NCBI GenBank assembly: GCA_900468285.1
Contig: UBTF01000010.1
Coordinates: forward strand, 158,997 to 222,996
DNA length: 64,000 nucleotides
Direction: 5' to 3'
Origin: Hyphomicrobiales bacterium
GTDB taxonomy: Bacteria; Pseudomonadota; Alphaproteobacteria; Rhizobiales; Rhizobiaceae
Below, one piece after another: positions 32,251 to 41,703 of this stretch (positions within the stretch are counted from its first letter, which is position 1; each line of letters starts with the position of its first letter). The position numbers were made by a program, and so were the translations under genes. The notes under the pieces were generated by a model. The model saw only the letters and a program-made list of their open reading frames with translations. It had not been told where the DNA came from and did no database searches.

Positions 32251-34917
32251 CTACTGAATATCCAGCAACCGCTCCAGATACCGTCGTTCGACTTCACCGG
32301 GCGGGTTGTTTCCGAGTTTCTCACGGATGGCTTCAAGAATTTCGCGGGCGCGCTGGACATCGATTTCGTCGGGCACTCTGACCTGATTGTCTCCAAAATC
32401 AGGGCCACTGCTTTCGCGTGGCCGTCCCAGCGGGTCGCGACCGTTCTGCCCGCCTTGACCCATCATGCCTTCCTGGCCTTGCCCCGGCTGCTGACCCTGC
32501 TGCCGCATAGCCTGCATGATCTGGCCCATCATGTCCTGTGCGCCCTGGCGCAATGCGTTCAGCGCGTTGCCTTGCCCTTCGACGGCCTGCTCACCCTGGC
32601 TTTGACCAAGTGCCTGACCGGCACCCTTCATCTCCTGCTCCGCCTTGCCAAAGTTCTGGCCGGGGTCCATCCCAAGATCGCGCAGACCCTTTTGTAGCTC
32701 GCCGAGTTGCTTTCCAAGGCCGTCCTGCTGTTCGCGAAGGTTTTTCAGCGCTTCCCGCAACTGTTGCGCTGTCATCTGATCTGTTGGGTTCTGACCGTTT
32801 TGACCCTGCTGCTGCGGGTTCTGCTGGCCGGGTGGTTGTTGGCCATTTTCGCCCATCTGTTGGTCGCCGCCCTGTTGACCCTGCTGCGGGTCGCCGCGCT
32901 GCATTCTGTCGCGAAGGGCCTGGTCGAGCTTGAAGGTTTCATCCATCAGCTTCTGTTGTTGCTGCATGATGTCACCCAGCTTGTCGATCTGCTGGCGAAG
33001 CTGGCTGTTCTGCTGCTGCTGTTGACCCTGTTGGCCGCGTTGCGGACGCCCGGCCTGAAGATTGTTCATCATTCGCTGAAGTTGCGACAGCATCTCCTGG
33101 GCCGCGTCCCGATTACCGGAGCGGGCGAGGTTCTCGATCTGGTTCATCATGTTCTCCAGATCGCGTTGCCGCAGAACGTTCTGCGCCTGCTGATTCATGT
33201 TTGCCTGGGGGGCGTTCTGCATCCGCTGCGCGAGCTCTTTCATGAACTCGTTCATCGCCTGGCGAAGCTCTTGCATAAGCTTGGCAATTTCCTCGTCCGG
33301 TGCCTTCCGTTCCAAGGCTTCCGAAAGCGCGGTCTGGGCGTCGCGCAGGCGCTGCTCAGCTTGCGACAGATCGCCATCCTCTATGCCAAGCGCGATTTCC
33401 CAAAGGTAATCGGACGTGTTTTTCAGCAGCTCCTCATTGTAGGCGAGCTTCATTCGGGCTTGTGCCGATTGCAGCAGAAGATAATGCGTGGTGTTCGGGA
33501 TCGTATCTTCCGGACGCAAAGACACCGCCTCATTATAGGCTATTGCCTTGGGCATCTGGCGTGTGTCGAGCGAGAAAATCTGTCGTTGCTCTACAACGGA
33601 TGCGGCCAGCGGTTCGGAGAAATTGCGTCCGGGAAGTATCATTTCCTGTGACGGACTGCGGCCGGTTTGGCCTGCGCCATCCGTGGCAACCAGAGTGATG
33701 CGCACTCTTTTGCCTGCCATCGGGTGTTCCGTCAGGTTCCTGCTGGTTACAGCTTTCATATCACGCGGATTTTGCCTTGGCAGATCCAGCTTGAATTCCG
33801 GCGGTGGATAGAGCGGCGTCGCACCATCCTGGACGCCGACAGGTTCAATGACGGCGTGAGCTTCGCGCAGGCCATAGTCGTCCTTCGCCGTAAATCCAAT
33901 TTCGAGCGCTCCGTTGACCGCGCGACGCGGCAGCTTGTCAAAGGCAATGGTCGGTGCCGTGTCCGGGATGACATTGAACTGCCATTGTTGGCCGTTGGCC
34001 TCGATTGTTCCGCTTTCGGCAACCTCCATGGAAAATGTCCTTGGCAGCAGCGGCTTATCTTGAGGTTGGTCTGAATTTGCGACCGGTTCCTCAGCTTCGT
34101 CCTTCTCGCCTTCAGCACTCAGCTTCTGGAGTTGCCCGGCCTCGTGGGGCTCGAAGGTTACTTCTTCATTTCCATCGCCACCTGTCATCCTGATCGTCAA
34201 CCGCGATGATTGCGGCATGGAAATGGCTTCGCTTCCGGTCGCATTGTTGCCGGTTAGGAAAATGGGAGCACGCCCGGTATAGGACGGGGGGGTGACCCAG
34301 GCATCCAGCCGGATATCGGGATTTGCGGGTCCGCCGGTGGGGTGGTTGCGGAAAGCATCCGCAATACCGCCTGCGCCATTGGAAAAAGAAAAGCCAAAAG
34401 CCGTGACGAGCAGTAGCGCTGGAAGCGCCCGCAAGGCCATGCGGTCGTGAGAGGCGATATCTGGCCTTGGAAGACCGGCATCGAGCGCGGCAATCTTCTC
34501 GGCCATGCGCAGCTGGTGCTCTTTCCAGAGAGCCCGTGCAAACGGCGTTTCGAATGCCGGTTCGTCCTCCTGCACGCCAACTGGCTGGTGCGGTAGGCCG
34601 TTGCGTGCTTCCAACAGGCGGGATGCTTCTTCTTTCGTCGGCCACTTCACGCGCGTCATCGGCAAAAGAGACGTGATGAAAGAGAAGATGAGGACAAATA
34701 CGACGGCAAGGCGAAGAATGTCCGGCATATGACGGAAAATGCCAAACCAGGCGATCGCTAGAAAAATTGCGGCCAATGACAGGGGCAGCAGCGTTCTGGG
34801 CGCCAAGCGTTCGGCGAAGAGCACAAGCTTTGCAAAAAGACGTTTGCCCGCCACGCGCCGGGCAAGTTCAGGTCTGTTGCTGAAAGCGCCTTTATCGCCT
34901 TGCCTGGATGTGGTCAT
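32251..34917 (-). CDS. DUF4175 / TIGR02302 family large membrane protein
   Basis: A protein of about 888 residues. Two close transmembrane helices lie near the N-terminus (LLPLSLAAIFLAIAWFGIF and LRLAVVFVLIFSFITSLL) and a third near residue 165 (ALPALLLVTAFGFSF). A long periplasmic region follows with beta-rich segments (residues 200-450), a helical stretch (450-620), and a low-complexity Gln/Gly/Asn-rich section (about 645-840). The family is common in alphaproteobacteria without a settled function; an envelope role is likely. Start 34917 (MTTSRQ) has GGGAG nine bases upstream; frames open to 35049 are not supported. Confidence 0.85.
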   Translation of the reverse strand: MTTSRQGDKGAFSNRPELARRVAGKRLFAKLVLFAERLAPRTLLPLSLAAIFLAIAWFGIFRHMPDILRLAVVFVLIFSFITSLLPMTRVKWPTKEEASRLLEARNGLPHQPVGVQEDEPAFETPFARALWKEHQLRMAEKIAALDAGLPRPDIASHDRMALRALPALLLVTAFGFSFSNGAGGIADAFRNHPTGGPANPDIRLDAWVTPPSYTGRAPIFLTGNNATGSEAISMPQSSRLTIRMTGGDGNEEVTFEPHEAGQLQKLSAEGEKDEAEEPVANSDQPQDKPLLPRTFSMEVAESGTIEANGQQWQFNVIPDTAPTIAFDKLPRRAVNGALEIGFTAKDDYGLREAHAVIEPVGVQDGATPLYPPPEFKLDLPRQNPRDMKAVTSRNLTEHPMAGKRVRITLVATDGAGQTGRSPSQEMILPGRNFSEPLAASVVEQRQIFSLDTRQMPKAIAYNEAVSLRPEDTIPNTTHYLLLQSAQARMKLAYNEELLKNTSDYLWEIALGIEDGDLSQAEQRLRDAQTALSEALERKAPDEEIAKLMQELRQAMNEFMKELAQRMQNAPQANMNQQAQNVLRQRDLENMMNQIENLARSGNRDAAQEMLSQLQRMMNNLQAGRPQRGQQGQQQQQNSQLRQQIDKLGDIMQQQQKLMDETFKLDQALRDRMQRGDPQQGQQGGDQQMGENGQQPPGQQNPQQQGQNGQNPTDQMTAQQLREALKNLREQQDGLGKQLGELQKGLRDLGMDPGQNFGKAEQEMKGAGQALGQSQGEQAVEGQGNALNALRQGAQDMMGQIMQAMRQQGQQPGQGQEGMMGQGGQNGRDPLGRPRESSGPDFGDNQVRVPDEIDVQRAREILEAIREKLGNNPPGEVERRYLERLLDIQ

Positions 34918-35096
34918 CAATCCGTTCTCCCGGTTCTGGCCACCCGATTTCGCCATGTCCGCGACAGCGTTCCAATTGGCGATCAAATTCAGTGCACGGC
35001 GGGTAGGATAGCATTCTTTATGGCGAAGACGAGGGCAAGCACCCGCCAACCCTCGTTTTTACCTCGGTTTCGCTCAATTGTGATCAGCAGACCCGA

Positions 35097-36365
35097 TCAT
35101 TCCAGCCAGGCGGGGACAGAATCCAGTGCTATCAGTTGCTCGTATGTCCCGCGCGGACGAACGACGTGGAACTGGCTACCCTTGACGAGAACCTCCGGGA
35201 CAAGAAGCCGGGAATTATAGGTGCCGGCCTGGACGGCGCCATATGCTCCTGCGGAACTCACCGCGATCAGGTCACCAGGCTGTGGCGCGGCCATTTCGCG
35301 GTCCAGTGCCAGATAATCGCCCGTTTCGCAGACCGGTCCAACAACATCCGCCTTGATGCGAGGGCAGTCGGCCGCGGGCTGAACCACAGGGCGAATGCCG
35401 TGATAGGCTTCGTAGAGCGTCGGGCGAATGAGGTCGTTCATCGCGCCGTCAACAATCACGAAAGTCTTGTCTCCGCTGTCTTTGACGTAAATGACCTCAG
35501 TGACCAGTATCCCGGCATTCCCCACGATGAGGCGGCCTGGCTCCGTGACGATCTTGCAATCAAGGCTCTTCAGTTCGTTCTTGACGATGTGGGCGTAGGC
35601 ATCGGGCAGGGGCGGAGGATTGTTGTCATCACGGTAGGGAATGCCCAACCCGCCGCCGATGTCCACATGGCTGATCGTGTGACCGTCGCCACGCAATGCT
35701 TCCACCAGTTCGCGCAGAAGGCGGAAGGCGTCTTCAAACGGCTGCAGTTCCGTAATCTGGCTGCCGATATGCATATCGATGCCGCTTACATGAATTCCCG
35801 GCAGCGTGGCGGCGTGTTTGTACACGGCGCGGGCGCGTTCGTATGAAATACCGAACTTGTTTTCCTTTTTGCCCGTCGAAATCTTGGCATGGGTGCCAGC
35901 ATCCACGTCCGGGTTGATGCGGAATGAAACATGCGCCTTCTTGCCTGCTTTGACGGCGCGTAGATTGAGGACTTCCAGTTCAGGCTCGGACTCGATGTTG
36001 AAGCAGTAGATACCTGCCTCAAGGGCAAAATCCATCTCGGCAACGGTCTTGCCAACACCGGAAAACATGATGCGGCTTGCAGGGACGCCCGCCGCCAGCG
36101 CACGACGCAATTCACCGCCGGAGACAACATCGATGCCGGCACCGAGCTTCGCCAAGGTTGCCAGCACGGCCTGATTGGAATTCGCCTTCATCGCGTAGCA
36201 GACCATCGAATCTACATCGGCGAAAGCCTCACTGAACACCTTGTAGTGACGCTCAAGCGTCGCGGTGGAATAAACGTAGAAAGGCGTGCCCACGGCCTTG
36301 GCAATTTCAGGCACGGGAACGTTTTCAGCGTGAAGCACGCCGTCGATATACTGGAAATGGTTCAC
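35097..36365 (-). CDS. lysA: Diaminopimelate decarboxylase
   Basis: A 422-residue fold-type III PLP enzyme. The PLP lysine lies in CYAMKANSN near residue 60, with VVSGGELRRAL, HIDIGGGLGIPY near 235, EPGRLIVGNAG near 282 and the active-site cysteine in VCETGDYLA near 350. It makes lysine from meso-diaminopimelate. The start appears to be GTG with AAGG nine bases upstream. lptM ends 11 bases before it on the same strand, so argH-lptM-lysA is a likely transcript. Confidence 0.95.
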   Translation of the reverse strand: MNHFQYIDGVLHAENVPVPEIAKAVGTPFYVYSTATLERHYKVFSEAFADVDSMVCYAMKANSNQAVLATLAKLGAGIDVVSGGELRRALAAGVPASRIMFSGVGKTVAEMDFALEAGIYCFNIESEPELEVLNLRAVKAGKKAHVSFRINPDVDAGTHAKISTGKKENKFGISYERARAVYKHAATLPGIHVSGIDMHIGSQITELQPFEDAFRLLRELVEALRGDGHTISHVDIGGGLGIPYRDDNNPPPLPDAYAHIVKNELKSLDCKIVTEPGRLIVGNAGILVTEVIYVKDSGDKTFVIVDGAMNDLIRPTLYEAYHGIRPVVQPAADCPRIKADVVGPVCETGDYLALDREMAAPQPGDLIAVSSAGAYGAVQAGTYNSRLLVPEVLVKGSQFHVVRPRGTYEQLIALDSVPAWLE

Positions 36366-36376
36366 AGTTGCGGACC

Positions 36377-36574
36377 TTAAAGAAGCTTGTCGAGGACGAA
36401 TGGCCGCTCAGGCGTGGGCTGCACCGTGCCGTTGGTGGAGCGGATATTGCGCTGCTCCTTCGGCGTGCTGGGCGGATCGATGTCGCCTTTGCGGCCGCAG
36501 CCTGAAAGTGCAAGGCCGACGGCGAGCGTCATGCCGACTGGAACGATGAATGTACGCAAGGTTTTTGAAAGCAT
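36377..36574 (-). CDS. lptM: LptM (YifL)-like lipoprotein
   Basis: A 65-residue lipoprotein: signal sequence with lipobox LALSGC ending at Cys28 or so, followed by GRKGDIDPPSTP, the short signature of LptM/YifL next to lysA. LptM in enterobacteria helps LptD mature in the outer membrane; the same role here is inferred. ATG 36574 is selected because the signal peptide begins there; the frame is open upstream to 36691. Confidence 0.85.
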   Translation of the reverse strand: MLSKTLRTFIVPVGMTLAVGLALSGCGRKGDIDPPSTPKEQRNIRSTNGTVQPTPERPFVLDKLL

Positions 36575-36669
36575 GGGCCCGTCCAAAGCAAATTTCTGCA
36601 TTCCTGATACCGAAAAACAGGGCGCTTGTGCACCCTGTTTCTTGTGATGCTGACCGAACGCCAGACTGA

Positions 36670-38070
36670 TCAGTTCCGCGCGCGCCACCAAGCGATCTGC
36701 TTGCGGACTTCAGATGGCGCCGTGCCGCCAAAGCTTGTGCGGCTGGCAACCGATGCCTCAACCGAAAGCACATCGAAAATGCCTTCGGTGATGGCCGGGT
36801 TGATGGCCTGCAGGTCCTCCAGCGACAGATCGGCCAGATCGCAGCCTTTCTTCTCTGCAAGGGCCACAGCGTGGCCGGTTGCGTGGTGCGCGTCGCGGAA
36901 AGGCAGGCCTGCCTCGCGGACAAGCCAGTCTGCGAGATCGGTGGCCGTTGAATAGCCGGAACCTGCGGCGTCGCGCATCTTGTCAACGCGGACTTCCAGA
37001 TCGCGGATCATTCCTGTCATGGCAGCGATGGCAAGTTCCAGGCTTTCAGCGGAGTCAAATACCTGTTCCTTGTCTTCCTGCATGTCCTTGGAATAGGCCA
37101 GCGGCAGTCCCTTCATGATGGTAAGAAGGGCAATCAGCGAACCGTTGATACGACCTGTCTTGGCGCGCACCAATTCTGCCGCATCCGGGTTCTTCTTCTG
37201 CGGCATGATCGAGGAGCCGGTCGAAAATGCATCCGACAGGCGGATAAAGCCGAATTGTGGTGTCGACCAGATGACGATTTCTTCAGCCAGGCGCGACAGA
37301 TGCGTGGCGCAAATGGACGCAATCGACAGAAACTCCAGCGCAAAGTCACGGTCCGACACCGTATCGATGGAATTGCGCGTCGGCTCACGGAAACCGAGCG
37401 CCTTTGCGGTCATGTGCCGGTCGATGGGATAGCCGGTGCCTGCCAGTGCTGCGGCGCCGATCGGGCTTTCATCCATATGTTCGATGGCGTGTCGCACGCG
37501 GGCGCGGTCTCGGCCAAACATTTCAACATAGGCCATGCAGTGGTGACCGAAGGTGACCGGCTGGGCCGTTTGCAAATGGGTGAAGCCCGGCATGACCGTG
37601 TCGGCGTGCTCTTCGGCGCGGTCGAGAAACGCGGCAATCAAGGCCGTGAGCATCTGCTCGGTTTTTTGGAGTTCCTCTTTCACCCAGAGGCGAAAGTCGA
37701 GCGCGACCTGGTCATTGCGCGAGCGGGCCGTATGAAGACGTCCCGCTGCCGGGCCGATCAGATCAGCCAGACGTGCCTCGATATTCATGTGGATGTCTTC
37801 GAGCTTGCGAGAGAATTCGAAGGATCCGCTTTCGATTTCTGACAGGATCGTGTTCAGGCCCGTGATGATCTTGTCTTTATCTTCGCCGGAAATGATGGCT
37901 TTTGAAGCCAGCATGGTCGCATGTGCTATTGAGCCGCGGATGTCCTGCGCATAAAGCTTCTTGTCGAAGCCGATCGAGGCATTTATTTCTTCCATGATGG
38001 CAGAAGGACCGGAAGCGAAACGTCCGCCCCACATCTGGTTGGAGGATTTTTGTTCGATGCCGTCAGCCAT
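36670..38070 (-). CDS. argH: Argininosuccinate lyase
   Basis: A 466-residue member of the fumarase/aspartase superfamily, standard length. It shows [11 protein letters not shown] at the N-terminus, [14 protein letters not shown] near residue 115, the [13 protein letters not shown] signature near 283 and the central [13 protein letters not shown]. It splits argininosuccinate into arginine and fumarate. Its start codon lies only 24 bases from that of the divergent tlpA. Confidence 0.96.
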   Translation of the reverse strand: MADGIEQKSSNQMWGGRFASGPSAIMEEINASIGFDKKLYAQDIRGSIAHATMLASKAIISGEDKDKIITGLNTILSEIESGSFEFSRKLEDIHMNIEARLADLIGPAAGRLHTARSRNDQVALDFRLWVKEELQKTEQMLTALIAAFLDRAEEHADTVMPGFTHLQTAQPVTFGHHCMAYVEMFGRDRARVRHAIEHMDESPIGAAALAGTGYPIDRHMTAKALGFREPTRNSIDTVSDRDFALEFLSIASICATHLSRLAEEIVIWSTPQFGFIRLSDAFSTGSSIMPQKKNPDAAELVRAKTGRINGSLIALLTIMKGLPLAYSKDMQEDKEQVFDSAESLELAIAAMTGMIRDLEVRVDKMRDAAGSGYSTATDLADWLVREAGLPFRDAHHATGHAVALAEKKGCDLADLSLEDLQAINPAITEGIFDVLSVEASVASRTSFGGTAPSEVRKQIAWWRARN

Positions 38071-38094
38071 TATTCGCCTGCCCTGGAGTACTCA

Positions 38095-38763
38095 ATGACA
38101 GAAAAAAGGCCGTTCAGGCTTCCTTCCGCCAGACTTGTTGCAATTGCTGCCATCGCCGGACTTGTTTGCGGCGCGGGCGTTGTGACGATCAGGCATATTT
38201 GGTCTGAAGGTCAGGTTCAAGGGGCTGGGGTTGTGCAAGCCGGTTTATGTGAGGGTACCGCAACCCGGATCGCCTCGCTCAAGCCTCTGCTGAAAGGCCA
38301 GGTCGCAGCAATGTCGGCCAATGAACGGCCTCGCATTGTACCGCTGTCATTCAAGGGGCCGGATGGCGCTGCAATGAGCGAAGCCAGTTTTACGGGCAAG
38401 ACAGTGCTTCTCAATCTCTGGGCCACCTGGTGCGTTCCGTGTCGCGAGGAAATGCCCGCGCTCAACGCGCTTGAAAGAGAAAAGGGTGATGACCGCTTTG
38501 AGGTCGTCACCGTCAATATCGACACCGGCGATGAAGCCAAACCTCAGACTTTCATGGGTGAATACGGCATAGACGCGCTGAAGCTTTACCGCGACAGCTC
38601 GATGGGCGTCTTCAACGCACTCAAGAAGGAAGGACTTGCCTTCGGTTTGCCGGCAACGCTCTTGATCGATGACAAGGGCTGCCTGCTTGCCTCTATGAAC
38701 GGCCCGGCAGCCTGGGACAGTCCCGATGCCAAGGCGCTCGTGGATTTTGCCAAAGCGAAATAA
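38095..38763 (+). CDS. tlpA: TlpA-type thiol:disulfide oxidoreductase
   Basis: A 222-residue protein with an N-terminal membrane anchor (LVAIAAIAGLVCGAGVVTI, about 14-32) and a periplasmic thioredoxin domain carrying the redox motif WCVPC in LWATWCVPCREEMPALN near residue 120. TlpA proteins reduce periplasmic copper and heme-protein thiols needed for cytochrome oxidase assembly. ATG 38095 has GGAG about eight bases upstream. An in-frame extension to 38050 would overlap argH. It converges with hbdA. Confidence 0.9.
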   Translation: MTEKRPFRLPSARLVAIAAIAGLVCGAGVVTIRHIWSEGQVQGAGVVQAGLCEGTATRIASLKPLLKGQVAAMSANERPRIVPLSFKGPDGAAMSEASFTGKTVLLNLWATWCVPCREEMPALNALEREKGDDRFEVVTVNIDTGDEAKPQTFMGEYGIDALKLYRDSSMGVFNALKKEGLAFGLPATLLIDDKGCLLASMNGPAAWDSPDAKALVDFAKAK

Positions 38764-38772
38764 GCGGAAGCT

Positions 38773-39654
38773 TTACCGTGTCGGAACAGGCGTTTCGCCA
38801 CGGTAATCGTAGAAGCCGCGACCAGACTTACGACCGAGCCATCCCGCTTCGACATATTTTACCAAGAGCGGGCAGGGGCGATACTTGCTATCCGCCAAAC
38901 CATCATGAAGAACCTGCATGATCGACAGGCAGGTGTCCAGACCGATGAAGTCAGCCAGCTGCAGCGGTCCCATCGGGTGGTTCGCACCCAGCTTCATGGC
39001 AGTATCGATGGCTTCGACCGATCCGACACCTTCGTAAAGCGTGTAGATCGCCTCATTGATCATCGGCAGAAGAATGCGGTTGACGATGAAGGCCGGGAAG
39101 TCCTCGGCAACGGTAATCGCCTTGTCGAGCGTACGTACATATTCTTTCGCACTCTCGAAAGTTGGCTCGTCTGTCGCGATACCGCGCACCAGCTCCACCA
39201 GCTTCATGACCGGCACCGGGTTCATGAAATGTATGCCCATGAACTGTTCAGGGCGGTCGGTTGCCGATGCCAGGCGGGTGATCGATAGCGAGGACGTGTT
39301 GGTTGCAAGAAGCGCTTCGGGTTTGAGGACCGGGCAGATCTGGGCATAGATCTTGCGCTTGGTTTCCTCATGTTCGGTTGCCGCTTCGATGACCAGATCC
39401 ATGGCGGCGAGATCGTTGATGTCGGAAGAGCCACCAATGCGAGCCAAGGCGGCCTTGCGGTCCTCGTCCTGCATCTTGCCGTTGCTGACCTGGCGGGCAA
39501 GATTGCCGTTGATCGTCGCAAGACCGGCCTCGATGCGATCCTTGGCGAGATCGTAGATATGGACCTTGTAGCCAGCGACAGCAGAAACATGCGCGATACC
39601 GCAGCCCATCTGACCGGCTCCAATAATACCGATATTCTTGATTGGCGCGGCCAT
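38773..39654 (-). CDS. hbdA: 3-hydroxybutyryl-CoA dehydrogenase
   Basis: A 293-residue 3-hydroxyacyl-CoA dehydrogenase. NAD site NIGIIGAGQMGCGIAHV, catalytic histidine in GIHFMNPVPVMKLVELV near residue 140 with the partner glutamate, then RILLPMINEAIYTLYEG and the C-terminal GPLQLADFIGLDTCL. It oxidises 3-hydroxybutyryl-CoA to acetoacetyl-CoA (reversible). ATG 39654 has GGAG upstream. It is downstream of etfBA on the same strand, but a strong terminator separates them. Confidence 0.94.
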   Translation of the reverse strand: MAAPIKNIGIIGAGQMGCGIAHVSAVAGYKVHIYDLAKDRIEAGLATINGNLARQVSNGKMQDEDRKAALARIGGSSDINDLAAMDLVIEAATEHEETKRKIYAQICPVLKPEALLATNTSSLSITRLASATDRPEQFMGIHFMNPVPVMKLVELVRGIATDEPTFESAKEYVRTLDKAITVAEDFPAFIVNRILLPMINEAIYTLYEGVGSVEAIDTAMKLGANHPMGPLQLADFIGLDTCLSIMQVLHDGLADSKYRPCPLLVKYVEAGWLGRKSGRGFYDYRGETPVPTR

Positions 39655-39728
39655 GATGTGTCTCTCCTGTGGGCATGTGCTGGGATAGTCGCAACTTTTG
39701 CGGATGTTACGCATATTACCGGAAAACA

Positions 39729-39760
39729 AAAGCGGCGCGTTTATAAAAACGCGCCGCTTT
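39729..39760 (-). terminator. Strong Rho-independent terminator after etfA
   Basis: AAAGCGGCGCGTTT at 39729-39742 pairs exactly with AAACGCGCCGCTTT at 39747-39760 (14 bp, four-base loop). On the minus strand it is followed by TGTTTTCC, 14 bases after etfA. It should insulate hbdA from the etf transcript. Confidence 0.88.
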
Positions 39761-39774
39761 ACCAATTGTTATGA

Positions 39775-40704
39775 TCAGAGCGCTTTTTCGAGCTCAGGCA
39801 GGGCGTCGAAAAGGTCCGCAACGAGGCCATAATCGGCAACCTGGAAGATCGGGGCCTCTTCGTCCTTGTTGATGGCGACGATGACCTTTGAATCCTTCAT
39901 GCCAGCAAGGTGCTGGATGGCGCCGGAAATGCCTGCGGCGATGTAAAGCTGTGGTGCAACCACCTTGCCCGTCTGGCCAACCTGCCAGTCGTTCGGGGCA
40001 TAGCCGGCATCGACAGCCGCGCGTGACGCACCCACAGCTGCACCCAGCTTGTCTGCAACAGGCAGAATGACTTCCTTGAACTTCTCGGAAGAACCGAGTG
40101 CACGACCACCGGAGATGATGATCTTGGCAGATGTCAGTTCCGGACGGTCAGACGACGCCAGGGCATCCGAGACGAAGGAGGACAATGCCGGGTTTTCAGC
40201 CGCGGCCAATGTTTCAACCGAAGCGGAGCCTCCAGCCTGCGCCGGGGCGAAGGTGGATGTGCGAACGGTGATGACCTTCTTGGGGTCGCTTGCCTGCACG
40301 GTCTGGATCGCATTGCCAGCATAGATCGGGCGCTTGAAGGTATCGGCGGAAATGACTTCGATGATTTCCGAAACCTGCGCGACATCGAGGAGTGCCGCGA
40401 CGCGCGGCAGAACGTTCTTGGCTGATGCAGTCGCAGGAGCAATGATCACGTCATAAGACGAGCTCAACGAAACGATTAGCGCTGCCAGCGGCTCAGCCAG
40501 CTGGTTGGCGTAGGCAGCGTCGTCTGCAAGGAGCACCTTGGAAACACCGGCAAGCTTTGCCGCCTCATCGGCGGCTGGCTTGGCGTTGGATCCGGCGACC
40601 AGAACCGTCACGTCGCCACCGATCTGGGTCGCTGCGGTCAGTGTCTTTGCCGTCTGGTCGGAAAGGGTTGCGTTGTCGTGTTCTGCCAGAAGAAGAATGG
40701 CCAT
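39775..40704 (-). CDS. etfA: Electron transfer flavoprotein alpha subunit
   Basis: A 309-residue subunit with the conserved C-terminal FAD domain: [14 protein letters not shown] near residue 198, [27 protein letters not shown] near 228, and [16 protein letters not shown] near 260. ETF accepts electrons from acyl-CoA dehydrogenases, including the one at 7003-8130, and passes them to ETF-ubiquinone oxidoreductase. GGGAG precedes the ATG. It follows etfB by 23 bases. Confidence 0.95.
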   Translation of the reverse strand: MAILLLAEHDNATLSDQTAKTLTAATQIGGDVTVLVAGSNAKPAADEAAKLAGVSKVLLADDAAYANQLAEPLAALIVSLSSSYDVIIAPATASAKNVLPRVAALLDVAQVSEIIEVISADTFKRPIYAGNAIQTVQASDPKKVITVRTSTFAPAQAGGSASVETLAAAENPALSSFVSDALASSDRPELTSAKIIISGGRALGSSEKFKEVILPVADKLGAAVGASRAAVDAGYAPNDWQVGQTGKVVAPQLYIAAGISGAIQHLAGMKDSKVIVAINKDEEAPIFQVADYGLVADLFDALPELEKAL

Positions 40705-40727
40705 GTTAAAATCTCCCTTTCGCTTCC

Positions 40728-41474
40728 TTAGATGACGCCATCGGCTTTGAGCTTCGATACCAGTTCGGCAACCGAACCGACCTTGACGCCCGCCTTGCGG
40801 CCCGCAGGCTCTTCAGTCTTCAGAACCTTGAGGCGAGGTGCGATATCGACGCCGAAATCGGCAGGCGTCTTCTTGTCGAGCGGCTTTTTCTTTGCCTTCA
40901 TGATGTTGGGCAAGGACGCATAGCGCGGCTCGTTCAAACGCAGGTCTGTCGTAACGACGGCGGGCAGCTTCAGCTCTACCGTCTGCAAACCGCCATCGAC
41001 TTCGCGGGTTACGGCGACCTTGCCGTCCGATGTCTCGACCTTGGATGCGAATGTACCCTGGCCCCAGCCCAGCAATGCTGCCAGCATCTGACCGGTCTGG
41101 TTGCTGTCATCGTCGATTGCCTGCTTGCCGACAATAACGAGACCCGGCGCTTCGGCTTCCACGACACCCTTCAGAAGCTTGGCAACGGCCAGCGGTTCCA
41201 CGGCTTCGTCCGTCTCGATGAGGATGGCGCGATCCGCACCCATGGCGAGCGCCGTGCGCAGCGTTTCTTCCGCCTTGGCTGGACCGATGGAGACGACGAC
41301 GATCTCTTCAGCCTTGCCGGCTTCCTTGAGGCGAAGCGCTTCTTCCACGGAAATCTCGTCGAAAGGGTTCATCGACATCTTGACGTTGGCAAGCTCAACG
41401 CCGGAACCATCCGACTTCACGCGGATCTTGACGTTATAGTCCACCACACGCTTCACAGGGACAAGGATCTTCAT
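40728..41474 (-). CDS. etfB: Electron transfer flavoprotein beta subunit
   Basis: A 248-residue subunit, standard length. It begins [19 protein letters not shown] and contains [17 protein letters not shown] near residue 38, the AMP-site segment [18 protein letters not shown] near 120, and the recognition loop [22 protein letters not shown] near 185 that docks to acyl-CoA dehydrogenases. ATG 41474 follows AAGGAAGG; the frame open to 41537 is not supported. The LiuR-like repeat at 41614-41633 is about 140 bases upstream. Confidence 0.95.
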   Translation of the reverse strand: MKILVPVKRVVDYNVKIRVKSDGSGVELANVKMSMNPFDEISVEEALRLKEAGKAEEIVVVSIGPAKAEETLRTALAMGADRAILIETDEAVEPLAVAKLLKGVVEAEAPGLVIVGKQAIDDDSNQTGQMLAALLGWGQGTFASKVETSDGKVAVTREVDGGLQTVELKLPAVVTTDLRLNEPRYASLPNIMKAKKKPLDKKTPADFGVDIAPRLKVLKTEEPAGRKAGVKVGSVAELVSKLKADGVI

Positions 41475-41613
41475 CGATAACCTTCCTTCAACTCCTGACC
41501 ATAAAGCGCAACGCTGAACGGTCCTCCTGATAATCAAGTTGCCACATGGATACGCATTTTTGCCGTAAGTTCAACGGAGCAATGCTCATGATCTCATGCG
41601 GTTCGGGGATATC

Positions 41614-41633
41614 TTACGTTAACGTGAACGTAA
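41614..41633. promoter_or_regulatory. LiuR-like operator: three ACGTNA repeats upstream of etfB
   Basis: TTACGTTAACG is followed by TGAACGTAA, giving ACGT at 41616, 41622 and 41628, exactly six bases apart, within a TTACGT...ACGTAA inverted repeat. By memory this resembles the LiuR box of branched-chain amino acid degradation genes in proteobacteria. It lies about 140 bases upstream of etfB. No liuR-like gene is in the window. Confidence 0.45.
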
Positions 41634-41703
41634 ATATCAATCCTCTGTGCAATCTTCACCGAATGTCGCAGCGATGCCGTTCCGTTTGCGACACGTTGCC
41701 GTC

